Assembly (NCBI GenBank): GCA_964036045.1
Contig: OZ038381.1
Coordinates: forward strand, 122,081,843-122,145,842
From: Eutreptiella sp. 'Long Island Sound 2002'
Taxonomy: Eukaryota > Euglenozoa > Euglenophyceae > Eutreptiales > Eutreptiaceae
Reading direction: 5' to 3'
DNA: 64,000 bases
How positions within the stretch are numbered: the first letter of the stretch is position 1; every line of letters begins with the position of its first letter. Below the pieces are notes generated by a model that ran no database searches, had not been told where the DNA came from, and saw nothing but the letters and a program-made list of their open reading frames with translations. The position numbers and the translations under genes are program-made. Below, piece by piece: positions 42,398 to 51,818 of the stretch.

Positions 42398-44032
42398 AGT
42401 TGCCCCTGGGTGGCGGTTGAATAGAACAGCCTTTGGCTGTTTAGTGAGGTAACGTGACCTTCGTCCTCTTTTTTTTTTAGGCCCTGACCCAGCTGGGCCT
42501 CTTTTAGCGGAATAGTTAAACTTGGTTCCCTGTTTGTTCCCCTGTTCTTTGGGCGCGAAGCCTGTACCCCTCCCCCTGTTGGTAAGGGTGTTGCGACGCC
42601 CCAGGGAGGAGTCCCTCACTAGGTGGGACAGCGCAGTGAAGTGATACGCCCTGGCCAGTTTTTGGCCTGATTTTTTTTCTACGCAAACAGCGCCTTCGCC
42701 CTGAGGTCGTGTGGACCCCAGTCAGTCAGTTTGGCTCTTTTTGAGCCTCAAAAAACTTGTTTTGTTTGGCATAAGCCGCTTTTGTTTGGCAGCGCCGCAG
42801 CTGCCTACATGTTTGCTTTCTTGCTGTTATGTATCAACGTGCCCGTGTGTCTGTGCCTGTGTCTGTTGTGTCCTGCGTTTCATTGTCTTAGGTTTGAGTA
42901 TTTGGATTATTTTGAAGTGTTATTCTGGTTGATGAGCGAAGCCACACTACCACACAAGTTCGGGTGTGCAGTGCTGCTTGCGTCGCTCTTCGTTTTCGTT
43001 TTCGTTTGTTTTTTTTCTCTGACTGTGCAGCCAGCGACCAGTGCTGGTATGTCTTTGCTGTTGTTGGTGTAGTACTGTTTCGTACATCCTCTGGTTTCAG
43101 TTCGTTTTTGTTTGGTTGCGCGCGTCGATTGTCTTCTGTGTTTCTTTTCAGGTGGAGTTGCTGAAGCTGCTGGAGTCCCAACAGGAGTTAACTCAATGAA
43201 TGAAGTATTTTATATAGTGCACATTATTCAAGTGTACATTGTTCAAGTGGGCTTCAGCACGCTGGCACTTCAACAACAAGATTCATTTATTTGTTTTGTG
43301 TTTGTTTGTGTACATGGTTTGTTTGTATGTTTGGCTGTATGTTTTCTAACATGCGTCGATTTTTTTTTCAGAACAATGTCAAAGGTTTTCTGTTTTGCTC
43401 TTTCATTCCCACCCCTTTTCCCACCCTAACTAGCATTTAGCACCTCCTCTCCCCCCTGAGGTGCAACACAGTCAGTTTTTTTGTTTGTTTTTGCTGGATG
43501 GTGCAGCAGCACCAATCAGCACCTCCAGCACCCCCCAGACGATGTCTCTTTTTTTGCTGTTATTGTTTTTTGGGACATTTTTCTGGGTTAACAACCCCTG
43601 TGTTTACAGTTGGGTGGCAAATGTCAGTTTTTCCTGACACTGCAGGGTGCAGTGTGTGGGTCTCTGGGTGGTACGAGCATGCACTGTGTGGTCAGAGGGA
43701 AGCAGAGTTGGTACGAAGGGATCCCAGGGACACTCTGTCAGGGCAGGTACCCCCCCCTATGCCGGGTCCCTTAAAAGAAAGCCGGGTAGGGTCCATAGGG
43801 CAGTTGGTAGCAGCAGCCCGGGACAGCAGCCCCCCCGTTAGGGCCTGCAGAAGTCCCACACCAGGTGGGTTGGCATTAGGTAGCTAACCCAGCCCAGCCC
43901 CCCCCCCCCCCTCGCAGCACAGTGACTGCACACTGCTCAGCCCCCCCGGCCCCTGAAACAGTCCTATCACTTTCTGAGTGTCTATTTTTTTCCCTTATCA
44001 GACCATGAATGGTCTTGGCAGGGGAGTGCAAT
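42398..44032 (+). other. Right part of the 7.3-kb element with small candidate exons
   Basis: T-rich acceptor-like runs ending in AG precede short coding-like stretches at about 42481 (after ttttttttttag), 43032-43049 (ccagcgaccagtgctg then gtatgt), 43153-43200 (after ctttttcttttcag-like text: VELLKLLESQQELTQ in one frame) and 43372 (after tttttttttcag). Each is under 60 bp, so a gene model cannot be fixed. Further right the DNA is C-rich with a C10 run near 43900. A 21-nt stretch at 43968-43988 also occurs at 31357-31377. Confidence 0.35.
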
Positions 44033-44284
44033 AGGACTGTGCTGTGTATGGGTGCGCGCGTGCGTAAAAGAGATCTAAATCAGATTTGTCATAGACAGAG
44101 ATTACAGATTTGATTATTAAATTCAATGTTATTATATGTTACTCTTTAGAGTCCGTGGATGAAATTATGTGTTGGATGATTCGGAGTTCAAGTGCTGCGC
44201 AAGGGAGTGAGTGACAAGGTAGATCTGGAAGTCAAGAAAAAATAGGCACCAAGGAAGTCAAGGAATAACAACAATTCCATCACA
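44033..44284. repeat. Terminal direct repeat, right
   Basis: Partner of 36955-37206, ending ccatcaca directly before the coiled-coil gene target gaacatgcc. Confidence 0.9.
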
Positions 44285-45988
44285 GAACATGCCTGGTTCC
44301 CCCCTTTCTTGCGGATCCAAGGCATGAGTCACTGTGCCATACTGGCGTTCATGTCGTACCTCAAGTAATGCAGCGCACTCCAAAATACCAGTGGGACAAT
44401 GGTGCGGCCTTTCCTCGACGCCAGAGGTTGTAGTGCTCGTCCAGTCAACTCATCTTCCGTGAACAACCACTCAATTTGTCGCCGACGGAATGGCAAGGGA
44501 GTTTCTCGTCGTGAGTGGTATCAATAGAGAACTTCCTGAAATGGGGTTGGCATCCAACTTGGTGATGCCCGCAGTCGTACCGCCTCACTGGCCACTGACC
44601 TAGTTGGCCCTTCAACAGACTCCGTGGTGAAGATGGTCTCCTCATGGTCCCACGGGGCATCCATTGACATTACAAATGTGGTGGTCGCCTTTGTGAACAG
44701 ACTCGTCCTCTTGGTTGTTACTGGAGACAGCATGGACCCGTACATGCTTTCGGCGTCTTGGTCTGCAAGCTCTGTTTGTAGACGGTTGACCATATCGGTG
44801 TACTTCCCGTCCACATCGTCCCGGTACTTGTCCCAAACGGATTGTACCTCTTCGCGCATGTCTATTGCCTTCTTCTCAACGTTTTCGGCCCTGTTGGTGC
44901 TGCACTTCTCTAGGGCGTCTTCCATATCCTCCCGGAGCAATCTGATGCTCTTGGCCATGTAATCCTTGTGATACTCCATCTTTTCCTTGACCCAACCCAA
45001 ATTTTCCCGGACATTCGCTGCTAGTTCAATGTATTCCTCCGTGTTGGTGTCAGCGTTGTCCTCGATTTTTTGCTCCACTTCGTCCAATTTGTTCTAAGAC
45101 TCATGGATATTGTCCTCAATTTCTCGGCAGAGATCGTGGAGCTTGTCAGACCCATTGTGCAACTTGGAGTTCCCCCCGCGGCGTCCGATACGCTGATTTT
45201 GTTCTCCACCTTGCTGAGTTCTTCCTCCACATTCGTCGTCTTATTCTTGACCGCTTTCAACTCTGTTGAGAATGCTCCGTGGACTCGATCAAGTTGTTCC
45301 AGACCGGCACACTTCTTGTGCAAGAAATTGTGAGTGTCCGTGCCCGGGCTCGGACACCTTTCTGATCCCATTACACCCTCTCGGCTTTTCTTCTCGACGT
45401 ACTTGACGATGTCAATGTGCAGTTCCTTCAGTTCCTCAACCTTGGCAGCCATGTCATCTTTTGACTTTTGGATGGCCTCCAGCTTGTTGGTCGCGTCAGC
45501 TTGCACATTGCGCATGTCACTGGTTGTGGTTTCCATGTCTACGTGCATTTCCCCGACCATCGCATCTAGTGCGGCTTCGTGCTGCTTGATGACTTTCACA
45601 GCTTGGTCCATCTCTGCTTGTCGTTCTTGGTCAAGTTGGACAAATTCGGTCTTGGCGGAGTCCACATTGGTGTGTGATCGCTCAATTTGGCCCTCCATGC
45701 TGCCCATGGCCATCTTGATCTTGTCTCCACCTCGGTGACGATGTTCTGGATGGCTTCCTTTGGACCCTTCACCCGATTGGCAGTGTCCTTCATTGCGGCA
45801 CTCCATGACGCCATGTCCCCTGATTTCGATTGCACGTCGTGCACAAGAATCTTGACTTCCTGCATCGCATCCATGGCCTCATTTGCTGCTTTGCGCGCTC
45901 GGTTATCGTGCCATTTGGAATCCAGCAAGGCCTCATTAATCTCGTCACTCACGGCTCTGTCTGGTACCCTTGTGTGCTCCGCAGGAAC
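44285..45988 (-). pseudogene. Broken coiled-coil gene, central part
   Basis: On the minus strand the frame emerges from the DIRS junction with VPAEHTRVPDRAVSDEINEA, runs through AANEAMDAMQEVKILVHDVQ, shifts frame near 45730, then reads EGQIERSHTNVDSAKTEFVQ, ATNKLEAIQKSKDDMAAKVE, later AKSIRLLREDMEDALEKCST. It continues past a TGA (44521-44523) into RRRQIEWLFTEDELTGRALQ and, after another shift, EVRHERQYGTVTHALDPQER up to the 7.3-kb element. Long heptad-rich helices dominate, so a coiled-coil scaffold or filament-type protein is likely. No catalytic domain is visible. Decay (stops, shifts) shows the gene is dead in this copy. Confidence 0.7.
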
Positions 45989-46064
45989 CTCGGATTTACC
46001 CGAATAGGTGAGGAGGAAAGAAGAGATGGCGAAGCAATAGCACTACACAAGACACATATATATG
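45989..46064. repeat. Split direct repeat A1
   Basis: Starts ctcggatttacccgaatagg and is identical to A2 except for a 2-bp TA indel near the end (acatatatatg against acatatatg). Confidence 0.9.
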
Positions 46065-46176
46065 CTCTTAAAACCGGTCACGCGCTCACTGAGTTGTTCA
46101 ACTAGTGATTTGCTGTACCCAGAGCTTTGATTTCTGATGCAATCCAAAATGTTTTAAGGATATAAATTTTAACAAA

Positions 46177-47163
46177 ATGACAGAAGGAAATGAGACACTG
46201 GATTTTCACGAGTTCGTGCTGAAATTGCCGGATTCGGCGTGGAACCTGAGTTCTGAGTCGTTGGAACATGCAGCACAGTTGCCAAAGGAAGGCGCAATGA
46301 GTGGTCTCAGTCCTTGGCAGGCAGCGTCACTGTATTCCAAACTTACAGGAAAGAAAACACTGGCCACTGTCAAAGACACGATGGCCTTGGTTCGTGATGC
46401 CTTACTCACCTTAAGGGGCGACGACATTGGCAGAACAGGAACGTCGTCGCATCGCGAAGACGTCTTCTTGGCATGCGAAACTTTGAGCGGTCCCAAGGAC
46501 CACGCTGGCCCCGCGTCGGACAAGGAGTCCACGTTCGTGTGGCGCGATGAGGTTCTGTCGCTTCCTTCACGCTTGTCTGCACTCCTGGAAGAGCGAAAGG
46601 TTTTGCAAGACGAGTTTCGCAGAAAAAAGATGTTGAAGCACCTTCCAGTGTTCGACGAGTTCCATAGGGCAGCTGTTAATAACGCGCCAACGCACAAACA
46701 TCCAGCGGACGCAGAGAAGCGTCGTTGGGAACAACAGGTAAAAGACGCCATGCGAGTCCTGGGAGTAGTCTTAGCACGCGGAGAGGACACGACGGTGGCT
46801 CCGGAAGCACCTGTTTCATTGGTACTATGTGAACATTTGTTTGCAATGTTGGGTGCGTTGGACTACAGCATCCAAAGCTCCCGGCGAGTGGCAGTAGATA
46901 AACGGTTTGAACAACCTGCGATTGCACCAGAGTTACTCTCGAAGGATGACATGTCACTACTTCAGTCGCGCAACAAATTACAAAAAGACCTGAGAGGCAC
47001 GCGTTTCTCCCCTTACTCGCATCGTAGTTCTTTCCGTTCGTTTTCAACACGAGGTTGTTTTGATCCACGGAGATCTGGCAAAGGAGGCAAAGGCAAAGGT
47101 AAGGGTTTCACCCAAAGATTTGTGCCACGTAACGACAAGTTAGATGAACGACCACAGCAGTAG
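46177..47163 (+). CDS. DIRS element ORF1 (gag-like)
   Basis: A 328-residue intact frame starting MTEGNETLDFHEFVLKLPDS. It is mainly helical and charged, with a basic, Gly-rich end (RSGKGGKGKGKGFTQRF) suited to nucleic-acid binding. No zinc knuckle is seen, as is common in this group. The last 20 nt overlap the start of the RT frame (47144). It presumably forms the nucleoprotein particle for element RNA; assignment rests on position before the RT and on composition. Confidence 0.75.
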   Translation: MTEGNETLDFHEFVLKLPDSAWNLSSESLEHAAQLPKEGAMSGLSPWQAASLYSKLTGKKTLATVKDTMALVRDALLTLRGDDIGRTGTSSHREDVFLACETLSGPKDHAGPASDKESTFVWRDEVLSLPSRLSALLEERKVLQDEFRRKKMLKHLPVFDEFHRAAVNNAPTHKHPADAEKRRWEQQVKDAMRVLGVVLARGEDTTVAPEAPVSLVLCEHLFAMLGALDYSIQSSRRVAVDKRFEQPAIAPELLSKDDMSLLQSRNKLQKDLRGTRFSPYSHRSSFRSFSTRGCFDPRRSGKGGKGKGKGFTQRFVPRNDKLDERPQQ

Positions 47164-48216
47164 CTTGACTGTAGAGGATTTATTGGCGCCAGCCGTGTGC
47201 GTGCCACTGCCGATCCATCCCCACATGCCACTCTATTTGCGCTGTCGTGCACAATTGCATGAATGGGAAGCGTTGAAGGACACATACGCGGCGTCAGTGA
47301 TTCGCAATGGGCTGCAGCTTGATTGGGTTGACGGTTTTGATCCGGATCGGCCAGCCGACGACTTCCGTCCTCGTTCTTCCCACGCAGAGGTAACCGACCC
47401 TGAATTGGTAAAACACGTGTTGGATGCAGTGCAACAGGGTTGCATGGAACGCGTCGAGCGAAAAGACATTAAGTGTTGTGCAAGTATGTTCGCAGTGGAC
47501 AAAGCGTCAGACGAGGCACATCCTGAGGGAGGCCGTCGACCTATCACCAATTTGAAGAACGTGAACCAGTTTGTACAGACCACCTATTTTCGTTTGGTCA
47601 CTCTGTGGGGCATTTTACCGTTTTTGAGACCCGGTCAGTATGCTTGCAAAATTGACTTGAAAAGTGCTTATTTTCACATGGGTATCCATCCGCGGGATCG
47701 ACCTTTTTTGGGGGTCTACGTCGACGGTGAATTTTACAGGTGGTGCGTTTTGCCGTTTGGATTAAACGTTGCACCACGGGAATGGCAACGCCTCATGCAA
47801 CCAATTTTAAATGCCGTGCGCGAACGCGGAGCACTCGTTTGGGTCTACTTGGACGATTGGCTCATCATTGGCAATACTTACCGTGAATGTCTGGAACACA
47901 CACGTTTTTTGGTACAACTTTGCATCGGTTGGGTATATTGGTCAATGTCCCAAAATCATGTTTGGAGCCGTCTCAAGAAATTATAATGCTTGGTTTTATG
48001 CTAAACTTCAGGGAAGGATTCGTCGCGGTACCTCCAAAGCGCCTACAAGCAATTTTTCGGGACGTGAACAGACTGGCACACAGTCACACACCATCAGTGA
48101 GGCGATGCGCCTCCGTTCTTGGAAGAATCCGTTCCTTGTTGTTCGCCATGCCCCATATCCGACTCCTCAGCGACGCCCTGGCGGTGCACGTGGCGGTGGC
48201 AGTCCAGGCTGGCTGA
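47144..48216 (+). pseudogene. DIRS element reverse transcriptase (frameshifted)
   Basis: Frame 2 carries RT motifs: RPITNLKNVNQFV, YACKIDLKSAYFHMGIHP (first Asp), RWCVLPFGLNVAPREWQRLM and GALVWVYLDDWLIIGN (YLDD box, near 47849). Near 47925 the frame slips to frame 1, where HRLGILVNVPKSCLEPSQEI continues the palm/thumb up to ALAVHVAVAVQAG. A TGA at about 48214 separates this from the RNase H text in the same frame. The motif set is that of DIRS-type RT rather than LINE or Ty3 types. Confidence 0.9.
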
Positions 48217-48225
48217 GAGGCAGAC

Positions 48226-49176
48226 GTGGCGCTCCCGGAGCGCGTGTCACGTCAGTTGATGGATCTGGCGGACGAGTTACACCAGTGGAAGGGACGCACC
48301 TTCGTAGTTTCCATGGGTCACGTCAGGGACATGTACTCGGACGCGTCAGATCTGGCGTGGGGCGGAGTCCTTCAAGGGAATGCCCAAGCAGCGTTCGGTT
48401 GGTTCCTGAATCGAGAGGAACACATAAACGTCAAAGAGTTCAGGGGAGCCCTACTGACTATTCAAGCGTATGCGCTGAGGGACACCACGCTGCGATTTTT
48501 CACCGACTCAATGGTCCTTTACTGGTATCTCCGCAAGTGGGGAGGTCGCAAGCCGCGGTTCAACGCATTGATTCTCCAACTGTGGAATTTTACACAAGCC
48601 AATCGCATCGAGATTCAACCGTTTTACGTGCACACCTCGGTGAATCCGGCGGACATTTGGTCTCGGCTTCGTTGGACACCGTCGGAGGCTACCTTCCCGT
48701 CGGACGTGTTGACTTGGATCCTGGAGGAGTTCAAAAGTTGGATTCAGCCGGAAATCGATTGGATGTCAAGGAGTTCCAATGCGGTGTGCAGCAAGTTCGT
48801 CAGTCCGTGTCCTCAGCCGGGGGCTTACGCCATCGATGTCTTCTCCCAGAATCTAACTTTACTTTCACCGGGGTGGGTCTTCCCGCCGTTCAAGCACATA
48901 CCTCAGTTGGTCAACAGAGTGTCCGAGTCACCAGGGGTGAAGGTTCTCATGGCTCTGCCGTACAGGCCGCGCGAGGTTTGGTGGAACCCATTGATGAAAC
49001 ACGTGAAGTTCGCAGTGAACACGTCGGAGTTCCGTTTGCAAATGCCAGACGGCACGGAGACACAACCACGTTTCGTGTTGACCTTGGCGTATGTTTGCGT
49101 GAATACTATCAATTGCGAGGAGCTACCAACGAAGAGGCGACGCTTATCATCAATGAAATCGGGAAGGACACCTTGA
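48226..49176 (+). pseudogene. DIRS element RNase H and following domain
   Basis: RNase H residues: DMYSDASDLAWGGVL (Asp), HINVKEFRGALLTIQAYAL (Glu), LRFFTDSMVLYWYL (Asp), VHTSVNPADIWSR (last Asp). After it comes a segment with AYAIDVFSQNLTLLSPGWVF, PPFKHIPQLVNRVSE and VLMALPYRPREVWW, the D-x-F...w.fPPf...P...W pattern found between RNase H and recombinase in many DIRS-like elements. A DAM-type methyltransferase was not recognised. It is in the same frame as the preceding RT half; only the TGA near 48214 divides them. Confidence 0.85.
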
Positions 49177-50084
49177 AACGTTACAATTCTGCGTGGCACA
49201 TGTTTGGTACGTTCTTGTTACAAGACGCGGCGCTTGCTCCACTGTTAAAGGTGGAGCGCTTTGGTCAAATCCCACTGATGACGGTGGCGGTGCAACTTTT
49301 AAATTTTTCACGCACGCATTCTTTAAGTGCTGGGCGTATGGCGTATTCAGCAGTGTGTTTATTCCCGTGCTTTTCGCAACTACGTTTCAAGGGTATGCTA
49401 CGCAACTTGAAACGTGACTGGTTCGTCAGTGTTCCTCATTATCATCGTTTCTATGATGTACGGCGTCTTATACAAGTCATGCATCAGCAACCTGTGGAGA
49501 CGGAAGCTCAGCTGCGCTTGCAAGCCATTTTGTCCTTGAGATTCTTTGCCTTGTTCCGGGGCGTTGATCTGGCGCGATCACGTAGGGATATCCAACGCGC
49601 TGCTCAGCCTTGGTTCATTTCTGCTAAGCGCAAAGGGAGGAGATACTATGCACGTTATCCTATTCACGATGTTACGCCACCGTCAATTGATCCGCAGCGC
49701 TGCTTAGCGCGTTATTTGGAGGCTACTGGTGATTACGAGGGTTCTGAGATTTTTGTGTCCCTACGAAAGCCACGGAAGCCTTTATCATCTGATACCATCA
49801 ACGGTCTCACTACTCGCTGGTTAAGGAAACACCTACTGGAATTGGGGGAACTGGAGACGGATTCGCTTTCCGCGCATTCTACACGAGGAGCAGCAGCAAC
49901 TGCACTAATCTATCTTGGCGTGGATCCGCATGTGGTAGCAGCATTGGGTGATTGGTCCTGTTACGATACATTCAGAAAGTTTTACGACAGGACCAGGGCT
50001 CTGTTGCGCATTGCGCAAGTTCTGGTCCCTCCTGATCTGGCGACTGGAGAAGCGGCGCGCGCTTCGCGCCTGGCGATTAATTAA
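49060..50084 (+). CDS. DIRS element tyrosine recombinase
   Basis: Frame 3 overlaps the end of the RNase H frame and runs to 50084 unbroken. Core-binding region: NEEATLIINEIGKDTLKRYN, LSAGRMAYSAVCLFPCFS. Catalytic residues: Arg in LRFFALFRGVDLARSRR, His-x-x-Arg in LSAHSTRGAAATALIYLGV, Trp in ALGDWSCYDTF, and the nucleophile Tyr in FRKFYDRTRAL. All four positions of the R...HxxR...W...Y set are present. The enzyme would integrate circular DNA without target duplication, matching the clean junctions. The frame extends further upstream only as a shadow of the RT/RNase H. Confidence 0.92.
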
Positions 50085-50131
50085 TTCTTATGAAGGGTTC
50101 AGTTCACGGGAGCTCAGTCTTCCGTTCTGTT

Positions 50132-50169
50132 GCCCATATATGGGGATTGTGTAGTGCTAGCTGAGCCAG
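50132..50169. repeat. Split direct repeat B1
   Basis: Contains the palindrome CCCATATATGGG and ends gctagctgagccag; identical to B2 at 50627-50664. It abuts A2 directly, forming the circle-junction-like B1-A2 unit. Confidence 0.9.
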
Positions 50170-50243
50170 CTCGGATTTACCCGAATAGGTGAGGAGGAAA
50201 GAAGAGATGGCGAAGCAATAGCACTACACAAGACACATATATG
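50170..50243. repeat. Split direct repeat A2
   Basis: Copy of A1, ctcggatttacccgaatagg through acacatatatg. Confidence 0.9.
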
Positions 50244-50419
50244 CCCACCCTGTCCCTCCCTTAAGTTCTTCGCTCACCGTGAAAAGCAGTTGACACTTGG
50301 GTCGTCGGTTGCCACGGTTTTAAGAGCATGGGAGGTTAATAGTGGTTGGAGCATGTAAGGAGTACTGATTTTCCAAATTTTTTATTATACTACGGTTTTC
50401 TCTGAGATCGTCGACGACA

Positions 50420-50482
50420 GGTCGTAGCTTAGAGGAAAAACACAACTCTAAGGTTGGTAGAGCGTGGGTTCAAACCCCATGG
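50420..50482 (+). other. tRNA-like hairpin and T-arm in the A2-B2 spacer
   Basis: A perfect 7-bp stem CTTAGAG/CTCTAAG with an 11-nt loop (50428-50452) is followed by gttggtagagc and then a T-arm-like gtgggTTCAAACcccat (50464-50480) matching the RNA polymerase III B box. There is no clear acceptor stem or D-arm, so it is not called as a tRNA gene. It may be a tRNA-derived control or priming element of the retrotransposon. Confidence 0.35.
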
Positions 50483-50626
50483 AGGGGGTATTTGAGGTCA
50501 AAAATTTCATTTTTCATGTAGAATACCATTTTTGTGTATATTTTGAGGGTGCCCGTTTCAATGAAAGGTAGCAAAGGGCACCAAAAGAGCAGAAAACAGA
50601 GAAAACAAACCGGTTTTAAGGAGTTG

Positions 50627-50664
50627 GCCCATATATGGGGATTGTGTAGTGCTAGCTGAGCCAG
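50627..50664. repeat. Split direct repeat B2
   Basis: Second copy of B1 and the right end of the DIRS-like element; the coiled-coil gene resumes at 50665 on the minus strand. Confidence 0.9.
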
Positions 50665-51818
50665 CGATGGTGGTCTTGCTAGAACCCGGTCGACTTTGGT
50701 CTCAACCGATTGAATTCATTCCTCGGTTTGCTCATTTGCCTCATGGCGTCGCTGCCATTCACTACAGCGCCCTTGGGCCGTATCCCGCACTTGGCTATCC
50801 ACAGTTGCCAAGCGCTCGGCATGTGTCCGGTGTGCTACCTCAGCTTGGTTAAGAGAATATACCACCCTTTTTAGGCGAGGGCCTTGTTCCTTCAATGCAC
50901 CTCTGATTCTTGTGGTCCCGAAGTTCATTCCGTATCTTGCGGTTCTCATCCCAGCTTTGTTATGATTCACCTTTGAGCTGTTGATTTTCCCGCTCGATGC
51001 TTTCCACCCGATTGAGAATGTCCAGCCATTGGGGGCTGGTGTAACTCAAACCCTCTGTGGTGGTTGGGCAATACCTTTCTTTGCGAAGCTCCTCCGCCGT
51101 GTTCTTGGGGAGGTCCATCTCGCATTGCATCGCCTCGACGCGGCAACGGTGGATGACGTTCTCTTTTTCCGCCTGCTGTGCCCGTTCCATGACCTCCCTC
51201 AATGCCGATGTTGTGGAAGGACTCAACATCGAAGCCCGCTTCCCGTGCCGTGCTGAGCTCGAAGTCTTCAGGGGCTTGGCTGCGCTGCTCGTGCTTCGCC
51301 AAGCGCGCTGCGATGCTTTGGCGTTGGAAGGCGCGAATGAGCATCATGAAGTGTAGATCGGTGATCGTGTTGGAGTCCGCGTGGCTCGCGGACAAAGCGT
51401 CATGGGTCAGGCGCTTGCGTTTTGTTGATAATGGTTGCTATCCTCGCCGCTTCCTCACTTGAGGCTCCGCATCGGCGCTTGTTGCAACCCCATCCTCATC
51501 CATGGAGGTTTCATGGTCCCCCTCGTCGCCGTCGTGGACGAGCCCATCATTATCCTCCATGGCGGCTTGGAACTCTGAGGCGTCGTGTTGCAAGTCAACG
51601 CAAGGCACGGCTGTCCGCAAGGAGGGGAGGGTTTTTTTTGTTTGAGCAAGGCCTCTTTTGAGCATGGAGTTTAACTCGTCAATGAAGGTATCCAAGACCG
51701 CCGGCCCATGTTGATGGGGTGGTCTAGGTTGTATCAGATTGTTTAATTGTTTTCTCAAATCCTCCGACCCAGACTCCGACTGGAGTGGCCTAGAGCTGGT
51801 TGACTGTTGCATAGCCAA
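50665..51818 (-). pseudogene. Broken coiled-coil gene, N-terminal part
   Basis: The minus-strand ATG at 51818 opens MAMQQSTSSRPLQSESGSED, then LRKQLNNLIQPRPP and an acidic stretch (DNDGLVHDGDEGDHETSMDE), a TAG near 51438, a basic KRKRLTHDALSASHADSN, and LHFMMLIRAFQRQSIAARLA. It then shifts to SALREVMERAQQAEKENVIH, LDILNRVESIERENQQLKGE and, after further shifts, EVAHRTHAERLATVDSQVRD. The last codons before the DIRS element are VDRVLARPPS. Helical heptads continue from the central part. The start ATG is the first in a frame opened by a stop-rich upstream region. No homology is recognised. Confidence 0.65.

Larger units (their letters stand above)
36955..44284 (+). mobile_element. 7.3-kb element with 252-bp terminal direct repeats and intron-bearing genes
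   Basis: Bounded by 252-bp direct repeats that differ at only about 11 sites. It inserts into the coiled-coil gene. Deleting it rejoins ctgtatcag with gaacatgcc and restores the reading frame. The overlap at the target is at most GA, so there is no ordinary 4-6 bp duplication. Contents: a plus-strand coiled-coil ORF, small plus-strand exons separated by T-rich GT-AG introns, a minus-strand zinc-ribbon ORF, and a nested TIR transposon (40692-42397). No RT, integrase or recombinase was recognised. Introns argue against passage through a spliced RNA. It could be a non-autonomous LARD-like element or a new type. Confidence 0.65.
45989..50664 (+). mobile_element. DIRS/PAT-like tyrosine-recombinase retrotransposon with split direct repeats
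   Basis: The structure is A1 - gag-like ORF - RT/RNase H - tyrosine recombinase - B1 A2 - spacer - B2. A1 (45989-46064) repeats as A2 (50170-50243); B1 (50132-50169) repeats as B2 (50627-50664). This split direct repeat arrangement is the signature of the PAT/Kangaroo/Ngaro group of YR retrotransposons, whose circular intermediates integrate by recombinase. It sits in the coiled-coil gene with no target duplication. Deleting 45989-50664 joins CCA CCA TCG to GTT CCT GCG in frame. Coding is decayed by a shift near 47925 and a TGA near 48214. Confidence 0.92.

Noticed and set aside
36955-44284. Calling the 252-bp repeats ordinary LTRs of a Ty1/Ty3 retrotransposon
   Set aside because: No RT, RNase H, integrase or clear primer-binding site, apparent introns, and no 4-6 bp target duplication.
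47811-49050. The first 400 codons of the long frame ending in the recombinase
   Set aside because: This part is a shadow of the RT and RNase H frames, which carry the real motifs; only the part after about 49060 is the recombinase.
50420-50482. A tRNA gene
   Set aside because: T-arm and one stem are tRNA-like, but no acceptor stem or D-arm fits.
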